64,000 bases of DNA from Corydoras sp. C115 (lineage: Eukaryota; Chordata; Actinopteri; Siluriformes; Callichthyidae). Location of the stretch: assembly GCA_019802505.1 (NCBI GenBank), contig JAFMOC010000038.1:3684501-3748500 (forward strand). Direction: 5' to 3'. The notes under the pieces were generated by a model. The model had not been told where the DNA came from. It saw only the letters and a list, made by a program, of their open reading frames with translations, and ran no database searches. Positions 39,993 to 51,024 of this stretch are shown piece after piece (the first letter of the stretch is position 1; the number at the start of each line of letters is the position of its first letter). The translations under genes were made by a program, and so were the position numbers.

Positions 39993-40115
39993 TTAAATAC
40001 GTCCCATATGCAAATCGCCCCCCGTGCCTGACGTATGCAAATGAGAAGAGGCGCTACTGATCTCCCGTTTGACCCGTTAACTCCTCCGCTGTTTGATCCT
40101 CCTCTCGCCTTTGAT
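39993..40115 (-). promoter_or_regulatory. fgf20: fgf20 proximal promoter: TATA-like box, paired octamers, TCF/LEF-type site
   Basis: Reading towards the gene on the minus strand there is ATCAAAG (40115-40109, TCF/LEF-type) and two perfect octamer motifs. Both octamers read ATGCAAAT on the plus strand, at 40035-40042 and 40008-40015, and are 27 bp apart. A TATTTAA TATA-like box follows at 39999-39993, about 93 bp before the ATG. TGACG adjoins the distal octamer. FGF20 is a reported beta-catenin target in mammals, which makes the TCF-type site plausible. Function is inferred from motifs only. Confidence 0.45.
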
Positions 40116-40462
40116 GATCTAAAGGCTTCATCTCGCGCTCCAGACCCCCGTACAAGAAAGATGGCTTGATCAGAGGGGTGGGGAGGAGGAGGGGGGGTGC
40201 AGCACGACGGATAGCGGTACACAGACCAACGCCAAGTGCTTAAATAACGGGCAGAGATTTGGGGGAAATAGCGGGAGTGAGGCTGAGCGGGGGGAAGAGG
40301 ATGCCGCAGGTCGCGCGACCCCACACGGGCAGCTGCTGAAGTGAACGAGGGGCAGCAGGTGGAGACGAAATGAGGTTTTTTTTTTTTTGCTTCTTTTACC
40401 TGTGCGTTTACCTGTGCAAACGAGAAACTGGGTATGAGTTTGGTGGCAGGTTCTACAAACAT

Positions 40463-40793
40463 TCATTCATTCATTCATTATCTTCCGCTTTATCCTCTAT
40501 TAGGGTCTCGGTGGGGTTCCCCATGCCCATCCAGGGGAGAACATCTCGGGGGCTGGGCAGATAGACCCAGGACAGGGCGCCAATCCATCGCTGGGCACAC
40601 ACTCACTCACACAGACACACTCTATATGGGGCAATTTGGAGAATTCAATTGACTTGATCCATGTTTTTGGACTGTGGGAGGAAACCGGAGAACCCGGAGG
40701 AAACCCACGCAGACACGGGGAGAACATGGAAACTCCACCCAGATGGGGATTCGAACCGGGAATCCCTAGCGCTAAGAGGTGAACGTGGTAACA
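40463..40793 (-). mobile_element. V-SINE A of the fgf20-upstream cluster (head truncated)
   Basis: Ends at GAGGTGAACGTGGTAAC and passes directly into the tail of copy B. Carries CTCGGGGGCTGGGC. Confidence 0.92.
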
Positions 40794-41137
40794 TTCATTC
40801 ATTATCTTCCACTTTATCCTCTATTAGGGTCACGGTGGGGTTCCCCATGCCCATCCAGGGGAGAACATCTCGGGCGCTGGGCAGATACACCCAGGACAGG
40901 GCGCCAATCCATCGCTGGGCACACACTCACTCACACAGACACACTCTATATGGGGCAATTTGGAGAATTCAATTGACTTGATCCATGTTTTTGGACTGTG
41001 GGAGGAAACCGGAGAACCCGGAGGAAACCCACGCAGACACGGGGAGAACATGGAAACTCCACCCAGATGGGGATTCGAACCTTGAATCCCTAGCGCTGAG
41101 AGGCGAACGTGCTAACCACTAAGCCACCGTGCCACCC
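40794..41137 (-). mobile_element. V-SINE B of the cluster
   Basis: Full length, joined to copy A without spacer; CGAACCTTGAATCC variant at the B-box. Confidence 0.92.
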
Positions 41138-41148
41138 AGGTCAGTAAA

Positions 41149-41479
41149 TTCATTCATTCATTCATTATCTCCCGCTTTATCCTCTATTAGGGTCGCGGTG
41201 GGGTTCCCCATGCCCATCCAGGGGAGAACATCTCGGGGGCTGGGCAGATAGACCCAGGACAGGGCGCCAATCCATCGCTGGGCACACACTCACTCACACA
41301 GACACACTCTATATGGGGCAATTTGGAGAATTCAATTGACTTGATCCATGTTTTTGGACTGTGGGAGGAAACCGGAGAACCCGGAGGAAACCCACGCAGA
41401 CACGGGGAGAACATGGAAACTCCAACCAGATGGGGATTCGAACCGGGAATCCCTAGCGCTAAGAGGTGAACGTGGTAAC
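41149..41479 (-). mobile_element. V-SINE C of the cluster (duplicate of A)
   Basis: Shares CTCGGGGGCTGGGC and the GAGGTGAACGTGGTAAC truncation with copy A. Confidence 0.92.
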
Positions 41480-41823
41480 ATTCATTCATTATCTCCCGCT
41501 TTATCCTCTATTAGGGTCGCGGTGGGGTTCCCCATGCCCATCCAGGGGAGAACATCTCGGGCGCTGGGCAGATAGACCCAGGACAGGGCGCCAATCCATC
41601 GCTGGGCACACACTCACTCACACAGACACACTCTATATGGGGCAATTTGGAGAATTCAATTGACTTGATCCATGTTTTTGGACAGTGGGAGGAAACCGGA
41701 GAACCCGGAGGAAACCCACGCAGACACGGGGAGAACATGGAAACTCCACCCAGATGGGGATTCGAACCGGGAATCCCTCGCGCTGAGAGGCGAACGTGCT
41801 AACCACTAAGCCACCGTGCTGCC
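41480..41823 (-). mobile_element. V-SINE D of the cluster
   Basis: Joined to copy C at the same junction as A/B. Has GGACAGTGGGAGG and CCCTCGCGCTGAG variants. Confidence 0.92.
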
Positions 41824-42040
41824 CCACTACATACAAAGTGATCGAAATTACGTTCCTCACTTTCCTGCGGTTACAGACATTTATGACATTTAAACATAAA
41901 AAACATAAAAACAAGAAGGTGAAATGCAGTGTGTGATGTATTGGAATTTACAGTAAAAAAGTTTTAAGTTTTAAATATTATGATTTGTAGTGACAATGAA
42001 AGGCAGCGTAAATGCGAATTAATTAGTAACAGTAATGATG

Positions 42041-42043
42041 ATG

Positions 42044-42127
<84 letters not shown>

Positions 42128-42211
42128 ACACCATAATAACTATAGTAATAATAGCAGTAACTAACAATAATAAATAGTAGTAGTAATATTAATAATGCTA
42201 ATGATAATAAT

Positions 42212-42249
<38 letters not shown>
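42041..42249. repeat. (AAT)n/(ATT)n perfect inverted microsatellite
   Basis: (AAT)n switches directly to (ATT)n (42041-42126), an inverted pair; a second (AAT)n at 42205-42249. Confidence 0.9.
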
Positions 42250-42250
<1 letters not shown>

Positions 42251-42283
42251 GTATGAGTTTGGTGGCAGGTTCTAAAAAGATTC

Positions 42284-42637
42284 ATTCATTCATTCATTCA
42301 TTATCTTCCGCTTTATCCTCTATTAGGGTCGCGGTGGGGTTCCCCATGCCCATCCAGGGGAGAACATCTCGGGCGCTGGGCAGATACACCCAGGACAGGG
42401 CGCCAATCCATCGCTGGGCACACACTCACACACTCAAACACACTCTATATGGGGCAATTTGGAGAATTCAATTGACTTGATCCATGTTTTTGGACAGTGG
42501 GAGGAAACCGGAGAACCCGGAGGAAACCCACACAGACACGGGGAGAACATGGAAACTCCACCCAGATGGGGATTCGAACCGGGAATCCCTCGCGCTGAGA
42601 GGCGAACGTGCTAACCACTAAGCCACTGTGCCGCCCC
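42284..42637 (-). mobile_element. V-SINE E of the cluster
   Basis: Shares GGACAGTGGGAGG and CCCTCGCGCTGAG with D. Its left flank (GAGTTTGGTGGCAGGTTCTA) repeats the left flank of copy A. Confidence 0.92.
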
Positions 42638-42649
42638 AAGAGATGATAT

Positions 42650-42870
42650 ATAATATATAATATAAGATAAGATAAAATAAACCTCTATTTGTTCCACAAT
42701 GGAGAAATTCACATTCTCAGCAGCAGATACATTAGAAGAAAAGTGGAAAAGGTATCCAGTCATTACAAGAGATTTAATAAAACTACGAAAAATTTTAATA
42801 GAATTAGAGATCTATATATACCCGATAAAATTCAAATTTTCAGTTATTTACAGTCATACACTAGAGGAAT
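42650..42870 (-). mobile_element. Non-LTR element 3' end, minus orientation
   Basis: Minus strand reads AATTTCTCCATTGTGG, then AATAGAGG, then a (TTATC)n terminal repeat. A similar terminus lies near 10000-10050 (TTTCCCCAATGTGGGATTAA). The family is not assigned. Confidence 0.4.
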
Positions 42871-43059
42871 AAAATGAAACAAATATAGTACATATGGTAT
42901 CTGATTAAGCAGCAGACAGGTATTGCACACAGGTTATTGAAATCATTGATACATGTATTGCACATTATTTTTAGTTTGGTTTGGAGTGGTTACTGGGAGC
43001 AGTGCTGATTGTAATATAATATATAATAAAAGGAAATAAGAAATATAGTTTAAGGGCAG

Positions 43060-43400
43060 AGATATATAATCTAGATATAATCTTTATAAAAATAAAGGTT
43101 TATGTACTGTTCGTCACCCAGCCATGCATTTTATATAGACCTCGTTTTGCTGGAACAGAAACGGGCCTTCCCCAAACTGTTCCCACAAAGATGGAAGCAT
43201 AAAATTGTTCATAATGCATAACAAAGTATTCATGAATTCAAGCTAAATGGTACAAAATGCATAACTAAGTATTCAAGTGAAATTGTACACAATGCATAAC
43301 TAGGTATTCAAGTATTCACGTCCTTACTTCAATACCTAGTTATGCATTTTGTACAATTTTATGCTTCCAGCTTTGTGGGAACAGTTTAGGGAAGGCTTGA
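43060..43400. mobile_element. Hairpin-forming DNA-transposon relic
   Basis: Arms of about 45 bp at 43165-43212 and 43350-43398 are inverted copies (CCTTCCCCAAACTGTTCCCA versus its complement). The loop holds three spaced copies of an AATGCATAACTAAGTATTCA-like motif. 43060-43160 matches fgf20 intron 1 at 38560-38690. Confidence 0.6.
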
Positions 43401-43500
43401 TCACATAACCGAGGCAATGGGAGTTAATAAAAAAAATCCTAAAATTATTAAATAAGCATTTTGTCTCAAAACATATAAAAAATGTAGGGAAACCTAAATA

Positions 43501-43502
<2 letters not shown>

Positions 43503-43590
<88 letters not shown>
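43503..43590. repeat. (TA)n microsatellite
   Basis: About 44 units, followed by AAATTATATATATAT. Confidence 0.9.
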
Positions 43591-43597
<7 letters not shown>

Positions 43598-44302
43598 TAT
43601 ATATATAAAATTATATAATTAAATACAAAAATAATTATAAAAAATCTCTAGTATGGGTAGCTATATCTGTCAATCTATCAGATAATGATAATTATATTAA
43701 TATAAAGTTAAAAATAGAAATTAAGGTTTTTAAGCTATTAGGATTAGTAAGTGTTTGTTACTAAGTTTTGTGAGCTCATATTATTAAAATAATCACATAT
43801 TGAGCTTCATAGATGAATCAAGAATTGAAGAAAGGGGGTTGGCTCAAACAAACAGGTTTTAAATGTGTTTTTATTTTGGAATATACACTATGCTAATTCT
43901 ATTTCATTTCAAATCTTTTAAACTTGATTGACCTATAGTTGTACGATCGTGTATTCCCTGCTTTGTTGATCCTGTAGGTGAAACTTCTTTGTCTTGCTTT
44001 CATCTTAGGATACTTTTGATAGTTGCCTCTATTAATGCAGTCTAATTGCATCAAGACGCATCAAAGGAAAACATTGAAAAGGGGAGGAGCTTTTGAAGGT
44101 TTTGTCTTTGAAGTAGGAATTTTACATTTGCTGATTTTGTGTTAATGCAAGGTCTCTTGTAGTTTCTTATTCCAAAATTATATTATTGCTATTGTTGTCA
44201 TCATCATCATCATTACTATTATATGCATTTCAAATTAAAATTAAATAAAAAAATTAAAAACCTATAGTCTGAAAAGTTCCATTGCGTTAAAGTTTTATTG
44301 TG

Positions 44303-44655
44303 TACTATATGGACAAAACTATTTGCTTCTAACGTTTAGTCTTCAAAGTGTTTTCACAACGATTTGTAGTGTGTCTGTGTCTTTTGGTCAATTGATGCAG
44401 AAGACCATTGGTGATCAGACACTGATAAAAGATGAAATGGTCTTACTTGTAATCTTCATTCTAATTCATCCCCCAGCTGTTTGATGGTTACATAACAATG
44501 TTTTCACAAAAGGAACACAAGAAGACCTTCCCCAAACTGTTCCCACAAAGTTGCAAGCATGCAATTATCTATAAGGCATAATTATGTGTTTGATTTTATA
44601 CAAAAATCTAATAATTAAAGGATGTGTCCTAATTCTTTTGTCCATATAGTGTATC
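44303..44655. mobile_element. Tc1-like MITE
   Basis: Inverted ends TACTATATGGACAAAA and TTTTGTCCATATAGTG. The inner block CCTTCCCCAAACTGTTCCCA is shared with relics at 38694 and 43165. Confidence 0.6.
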
Positions 44656-45061
44656 ATTTAAAGCCTAATGTCTTTCTATTTTGTATTTTTTGTTTTTTAA
44701 AGTGCGCATAGTACTTTCTTCGAGACAAATAACAACTTTGTTTAATTATAGTTGCTAGGTGAAAGGAATTATATATTTACATATATTTGTATTATATTGA
44801 ATATATGCAGAAAAGGTCCACTAAGATTTCTCAGTTTGTTTAGTGTGAAAGAACTTGACTGGTCCACCCAGAGCTCTGACCTAATAATATACTGTATATT
44901 ATTATGGACTGAACAATAATGGCAATGGCAGAAACGCACTCCAAAATCGTGTGGTGATCCTTAATAGGAAAACCTTTTATATCTGCAAATTTGGGACCAC
45001 GTTACAAAAATCTCATGTGCATATGTTTATACCTTTTTTTAAATATTGTATGTTAACTTGC

Positions 45062-45408
45062 GGCGGCACGGTGGCTTAGTGGTTAGCACTTTCACCTCTC
45101 AGCGCTAGGGATTCCCGGTTCGAATCCCCATCTGGGTGGAGTTTCCATGTTCTCCCCGTGTCTGCGTGGGTTTCCTCCGGGTTCTCCGGTTTCCTCCCAC
45201 AGTCCAAAAACATGGATCAAGTCAATTGAATTCTCAAAATTGCCCCATATAGAGTGTGTTTGTGTAAGTGTGTGCCTGGCGATGGATTGGCGCCCTGTCC
45301 TGGGTCTGTCTGCCCGGCGCCCGGGACGTTCTCCCCTGGATGGGCATGGGGAACCCCACCGCGACCCTAATAGAGGATAAAGCGGGAGATAATGAATGAA
45401 TGAATGAA
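45062..45408 (+). mobile_element. V-SINE with target-site duplication
   Basis: Flanked by TGTTAACTTGC at 45051-45061 and 45409-45419. One of the best-preserved copies. Confidence 0.96.
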
Positions 45409-45419
45409 TGTTAACTTGC

Positions 45420-46225
45420 ATTTATATATTTATTTTTGCATTTGACAAAATGGAAATTTGAATGTGTTTTATATATATTTTTATGTTTTTTTTGTGTTTG
45501 TAATATATTTTATTAATATGTTCAGTCAGTTCATAGATCTATAGCATTAACCTGGCATAAGATCTTATTACATAACAGCTTAAGGGGTGGATAAGTATAA
45601 TGACATCTACAATACTGTAACCTCAGTACGAATTAAGCAGCTCTGTTCCCGTAAAAAAACTTTAAGTGCAGGCTTTAGATCAGCTTTTTCTTAATAAAGC
45701 AGTAGTTATAAGTTTTGGTTGAAACTTTCTCCCCATTCAGATGTTCCCCCTAACAGAATCAAGAGAACATATACAGCTATAAAAGAGGAGTGCTGTTCCC
45801 AGATGCACTGCACATCTGTCTCTTTGAACACCTTGCTCTTGATTTCTTTGAATGGAAGTATAAAAGCGAGTTGCCCGAGATCAAAGTGCACAGGTTTTAC
45901 TTCGCTTAAGAAGAGCCATTAAGGTTAAAGCAGAGTAAAGAGGAGGCGCACGCTTGATGCTAAATCACTCTGCTTCTGCGGGCGTGAGGCAAAAAATCCC
46001 CCACATCAACACATTATGACTTGTTTTAGTCCGCGTCGTTATTGCACAAGAGTCCTTTCCAAATCAACTCTTATATCCTCAGGAGGCGTTTGAATGTTAT
46101 TCACGTCTGATCATTAAATCGGACATTTATTAGTAAATCAGTTCAGCTGCTGTGGTGGATTAGATGTGATAAAAGTGATTAATATCTACTAATTGTATAT
46201 ATATATATTACCTCTGGCTTCATAT
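45420..46225. other. No gene recognised between fgf20 and micu3
   Basis: AT-rich intergenic sequence, repeat-free from about 45700 to 46190; could hold shared regulatory DNA, but no clear motif cluster is seen. Confidence 0.4.
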
Positions 46226-46358
46226 TCATTCATTCATTATCTTCCGCGTAATCCTCTATTAGGGTTGCAGGGGAGGGAGTAATCCTCTATTAGGGTTGCC
46301 CATCGAGGGGAGAACGTTTTGGGCGCTGGGCAGATACACCCAGGACATGGTGCCACCC
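46226..46358 (-). mobile_element. V-SINE 3' fragment, old
   Basis: Tail with a local duplication of AATCCTCTATTAGGGTTG. Confidence 0.55.
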
Positions 46359-46592
46359 TTGGTACTATAATGTGCATTATATTTTAACTGTGAAATGATA
46401 GAATAAACACCTGCAGCCACATTTAGTTCATGTATGAGTAAACCATTCATCATCCCACTTGAAGTCCCTTTAATTAATATGGAATAATTCAAGTGTATCT
46501 GGACCTGGTTATCAAAGCCATTAAGGCTTAAGTCTCTGTTCCCCCAAAGCTGAACATGTAGCCTTAAGGAAATATGGGTTCTTGATATAAAC

Positions 46593-47052
46593 ATATAGTA
46601 CCAGTCCAAAGTTTGGACACGTCCCCTTATTGTTCCATTGTATATTTTCTCCACTTACCATGTAGATGGACTTTAGTTTTACAATTACAGACTGTAGTAC
46701 ATCTGTTCCCTTTGTTTTTGTTAGTCTCTTGTTGGTTCTCTGTTCTCTATTGGTCAGGAGCATCACAGAACAGGTATGATTTGGGTGGTGGATAGTTTAT
46801 TGTCAGTTCTCCAGTGACACTGCTGGGATAGGAATAATGCACCAACCAAATAATACCTGCTCTGTCGTGGTGCTATTGGAGTAGAGAACAGAGTAAAGGG
46901 AACGTACACAGTATGTACTGTAGAACACAAACAGATGGACTACAGTCTGGAAATGTCCATCTTAACAGGAAGTGGAACTGAGTGGAACTGAGAACATGGA
47001 CAATGCGTAGAGCAAAACGGGGTGCGTCCAAACTGTGGACCGGTACTGTATG
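46593..47052 (+). mobile_element. Non-autonomous DNA transposon (MITE), TA-flanked inverted ends
   Basis: Ends are imperfect inverted repeats of about 30 bp: the left end contains AGTACCAGTCCAAAGTTTGG and the right end its near complement. TA lies at both ends, suggesting Tc1/mariner-type integration. About 460 bp, no coding capacity. The same family is present at 7066, 21020 and 47165. Confidence 0.65.
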
Positions 47053-47164
47053 CATCCATTTTCTAATGTGTTGTATTTTCATATGCTTTATGTTAAGTCA
47101 TGATCATATCTTTAAATAATTGTTATGTAATATTGCAAGCAGTATGCATTATGTTTTAAATCTG

Positions 47165-47475
47165 TTTCTTTCTTTGTGTTAGTGCCCTGTTGGTTCTCTG
47201 TTCTCTATTGGTCAGTACTATCACAGAACCGGTATCATTTGGTTGGTGGTGGATTGTTTATTGTCAGTCCACTGCTCGCCGCATCTGCGGAGAAGATGGT
47301 AAGTATAATTAACAACAATAATGATAATGTTTTAAAAATATTTGTATATATATATATATATATATAGTATGTAATGTAATCCACAAACAGATGAATTGTA
47401 GAACTACAAACTCCATCTTTTTGGAAGTGGTACTGATACAATGGACAATAAGTGGAGTAAAGGGGGACAAACTTT
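47165..47475 (+). mobile_element. TIR-element copy with embedded micu3 exon-1/intron-1 fragment
   Basis: Both flanks (47165-47268 and about 47368-47475) match the intact TIR element at 46593-47052. The middle is replaced by a segment matching the end of micu3 exon 1 and the start of intron 1: 30 exonic bases (47269-47298, one C-to-T change) and the intact donor gtaagt, then a diverging AT-rich stretch. The 3' flank (47480-47580) also resembles the flank of the first copy (47053-47165), so element plus flank look tandemly duplicated. Confidence 0.75.
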
Positions 47476-47811
47476 TGATTTATGTTGTATATTTAATAAT
47501 TGTTATTTAATGTTATTTAATATTGGATGTAGTCGCAGCTGCACGCACCTCGACTGTCTGCATTATGTTTTTAAAACAGAGCAGGAGAACTGAATCAATG
47601 CTTCATTCAAACCGAGCCCCGATGCCGATCGATGGCGTCCGATGGAGATGTCGAGTTACGACCTGACGGGGATTGTTCCTTGGGGTCAGAACGCGTGTAC
47701 GGGGGGCAAGCGCGCTGCATAATTGCTCGTAATGTGACGCGTGCACAAAATCAAGAAATAAGGTTAGTGAATAGAAACAGATGTGTCTTGCAAAAATAAA
47801 GCAATGCGTTT

Positions 47812-47818
<7 letters not shown>

Positions 47819-47842
<24 letters not shown>

Positions 47843-48855
47843 GGGGGTTTTAGAGATACAGCAAACGCTGCTGTACCTGCCCAGGGGTGGGGGTGAAGGT
47901 GGTAGTGAAGGTGGTGATGGTGGGGGTGAAGGTGGTAATGAAGGTGGTGGTGGCAGTGAAGGTGGTGGTGGTGGTGAAGGTGGTGATGGTGGGGGTGAAG
48001 GTGGTAATGAAGGTGGTGGTGGTGGGGGTGAAGGTGGTAATAAAGGTGGTGGGGGTGGTGAAGGTGGTAGTGAAGGTGGTGGTGGTGAGGGTGAAGGTGG
48101 TAATGAAGGTGGTGGTGGTGGTGGTGAAGGTGGTAGTGGTGGTGGTAGTGAAGGTGGTAATGAAGGTGGTGGTGGTGGTGAAGGTGGTAGTGGTGGTGGT
48201 AGTGAAGGTGGTAGTGAAGGTGGTGGTGGTGAGGGTGAAGGTGGTAATGAAGGTGGTGGTGGTGGTGGTGAAGGTGGTAGTGGTGGTGGTAGTGAAGGTG
48301 GTAATGAAGGTGGTGGTGGTGGTGAAGGTGGTGGTGGTGGTGGTGGTGAAGGTGGTAGTGGTGGTGGTAGTGAAGGTGGTAATGAAGGTGGTGGTGGTGA
48401 GGGTGAAGGTGGTAATGAAGGTGGTGGTGGTGGTGGTGAAGGTGGTAGTGGTGGTGGTAGTGAAGGTGGTGGTGGTAGTGAAGGTGGTGGTGGTGGGGGT
48501 GAAGGTGGTAATGAAGGTGGTGGTGGTGGGGGTGAAGGTGGTAGTGAAGGTGGTGGTGGTGGGGGTGAAGGTGGTAATGAAGGTGGTGGTGGTGGGGGTG
48601 AAGGTGGTAGTGAAGGTGGTGGTGGTGGTGAAGGTGGTGGTGGTGAAGGTGGTAGTGAAGGTGGTGGTGGTAGTGAAGGTGGTGGTGGTGAAGGTGGTAG
48701 TGAAGGTGGTGGTGGTAGTGAAGGTGGTGGTGGTGAAGGTGGTAGTGAAGGTGGTGGTGGTAGTGAAGGTGGTGGTGGTAGTGAAGGTGGTAGTGAAGGT
48801 GGTGGTGAATGTGGTGGAGGTGAATGTGGTGGTGGTGAAGGTGGTAGTGAAGGTG
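47819..48855. repeat. G-rich (GGT/GAAGGT) minisatellite after a T/G homopolymer
   Basis: A run of T then about 27 G (47819-47846), followed from 47887 by about 970 bp of GGTGGTGAAGGTGGTAGTGA-type units. No stops arise in several frames because the period is a multiple of three. Strong purine/keto strand bias on the plus strand. Confidence 0.92.
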
Positions 48856-49569
48856 CGCGCACACCCGAGCGCTCAAAGATGAAGAACAAACAAAGGCGGA
48901 CTGAGTGACTTTGATAATATCATAAAAGCGGGTTTGATCTCTCGCTGGAGGAGGCAAATGCGAGGAATTTCCATTCTTTCGTAATAAGTTTCACAGCTTG
49001 TACTCCACAGAATCTACAGGATTTATTAAGAAGGAGTTATTCAGGGTGGTGGATGCTCCTCAGCACTGCAGTGCTGCTCACTTGCATCCATTGCTGGGAT
49101 GGGACAAAAAAATCCGCCCTGGCATTTTTAGCTCAGACCGACCCAAATTTGCATAATAATTGTAGAAATTCAGAATATAATAAATATAATATAATAAAGA
49201 AATTAAGACGTGAACGCCCGAAATATATCACAACTGTAAATAAACTTTTTTTCTAGGTTTTATAAATCCTCCACTGTCCACGGAGTATAAAAGAACGTTC
49301 CCCCAAAAAATTGTAACGTCGGCGTGATGGTTGTCATAGTGACAAAAAGAAGTCACTTTTCAGACGAAGCTGCAACTTGTCAGAAGTTCATTTAAGAATC
49401 CACAAATAAGTTTAGGTAAGAGAAATGTGTCTTAACGAAATGTTAGACATAGAATGTTAGTTTCAATATGTAGGCAGCGTTGGGCAAGCTGTTTGTAAAA
49501 TGTAGTTAAGATAAGATATTAAGATATTAGTTACTCGACAATAAATTAAGCTTCACTGCAAAAAAATCT

Positions 49570-49680
49570 ACCACCCGAAGAAATAAAGAGCAAACTAAGC
49601 TCCACAAATATGGCAAAAAGTAACGTAACTACTCAGAAACTTTTTATGTTGTTTATGTTAGCTGATGGTCTAATACACAC

Positions 49681-49771
<91 letters not shown>

Positions 49772-49861
49772 CAATGTGTGTGTGTGTTTTTTTTTTTTTT
49801 TGCAGTTACACCATCAGCTCTTCTTTAAATATACTTTAAATAAAACACACACAAATATATA

Positions 49862-49958
<97 letters not shown>

Positions 49959-50070
49959 ACCCGAAGAAATAAAGAGCAAACTATGCTCCACAAATATGGC
50001 AAAAAGTAACGTAACTACTCAGAAACTTTTTATGTTGTTTATGTTAGCTGATGGTCTAATACACACACAA

Positions 50071-50126
<56 letters not shown>

Positions 50127-50180
50127 TGTGTTTTTTTTTTTGCAGTCACACCATCAGCTCTTCTTTAAATATTATCTATC
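49570..50180. repeat. Tandem duplication around long (TA)n palindromes
   Basis: A ~110-bp segment (ACCACCCGAAGAAATAAAGA to CTAATACACACACAAATA) occurs at 49570-49690 and 49957-50072, nearly identical. Each is followed by (TA)n and then GTGTGTG, T-run and a CACCATCAGCTC arm, which complements GCTGATGGT on the left. Confidence 0.85.
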
Positions 50181-50329
50181 ACTTTTAATAACTGGAGCTT
50201 GTTGATAAAACACCTATGTATAATTTCACAATCATTAAGCTTTAAAACAACACTTTGATCAGAGACCGTGCATAAACTATTAGATGGATTAAAGTTCTTT
50301 CATCTGTTCTTTCATTTGTTCATCCATTC

Positions 50330-50380
50330 GGATAAAGCGTCTGCTAAAAGACTAAATGTGATGTAAATGTAATGTAATGA
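50330..50380 (+). mobile_element. L2-type SINE/LINE tail fragment
   Basis: GGATAAAGCGTCTGCTAAAAG followed by a short (ATGTAA)n run; only the 3' end is present. Confidence 0.5.
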
Positions 50381-51024
50381 TAACTACCTCTACCTTTAAA
50401 CATAATTGAACACGATTTGATCATTTTAATTATTCAATAGCACAATTTAACATTCATAACATGCTGTTTTCACTTTAATCCGAACTGTAGGGTATTATTT
50501 TGCACCCCGGTTTTATTATAGCCTATAATATAAGGGATGAATAAATGAGTCAGCTGAATGTGGGTTCTTGTAAAAGAACTTTTCCACAACGTCTGATGTA
50601 ATCTCCGTGTTTTGGGAGGGACATGCAGAGGTTTGGTCCTCACACTTTCATTCACATCGTGAGAATTCCCCTTATAAATCTCTTAAACATTACTTTATAG
50701 TTGGCCACATGCCAGCAGCGTCATATTTACCTGTCGAGGAGCTTAATTTACACCTGTTACCTTGTCTGCGCCTAAAACTTCAAACCCAGTGGCCCGTACA
50801 TACTTTTGAACGCGTAGTGCTGAATGAATGTCGGTTCGTAAAGTTTGAATTGTGTTATTTGTATTTACGTTGCATTTGGTTTTAATGTGGTGTTATCGTT
50901 TGAGAAGCCACAGTCGCGGTACCTGGCACCTGTCGCGGTACATGGGCGGTATCCTAATCGACACTGGAGTGCACTAGATAATAAGTCTCGTGAGAAAGCC
51001 TCATTCCTACAGAGGGAGTAGGGA

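Noticed and set aside
47176..47298. Alternative micu3 first exon starting at 47176
   Set aside because: The codon at 47176 is GTG, not ATG. The only in-frame ATG is the last codon before the donor, so only that weaker version is kept as a finding.
47603..48908. Long open frames on both strands (Gly/Glu/Ser-rich, Pro/Leu-rich, His-rich), up to 428 codons
   Set aside because: Produced by the threefold periodicity of the minisatellite; open on both strands and in more than one frame, with no conserved domain or gene structure.
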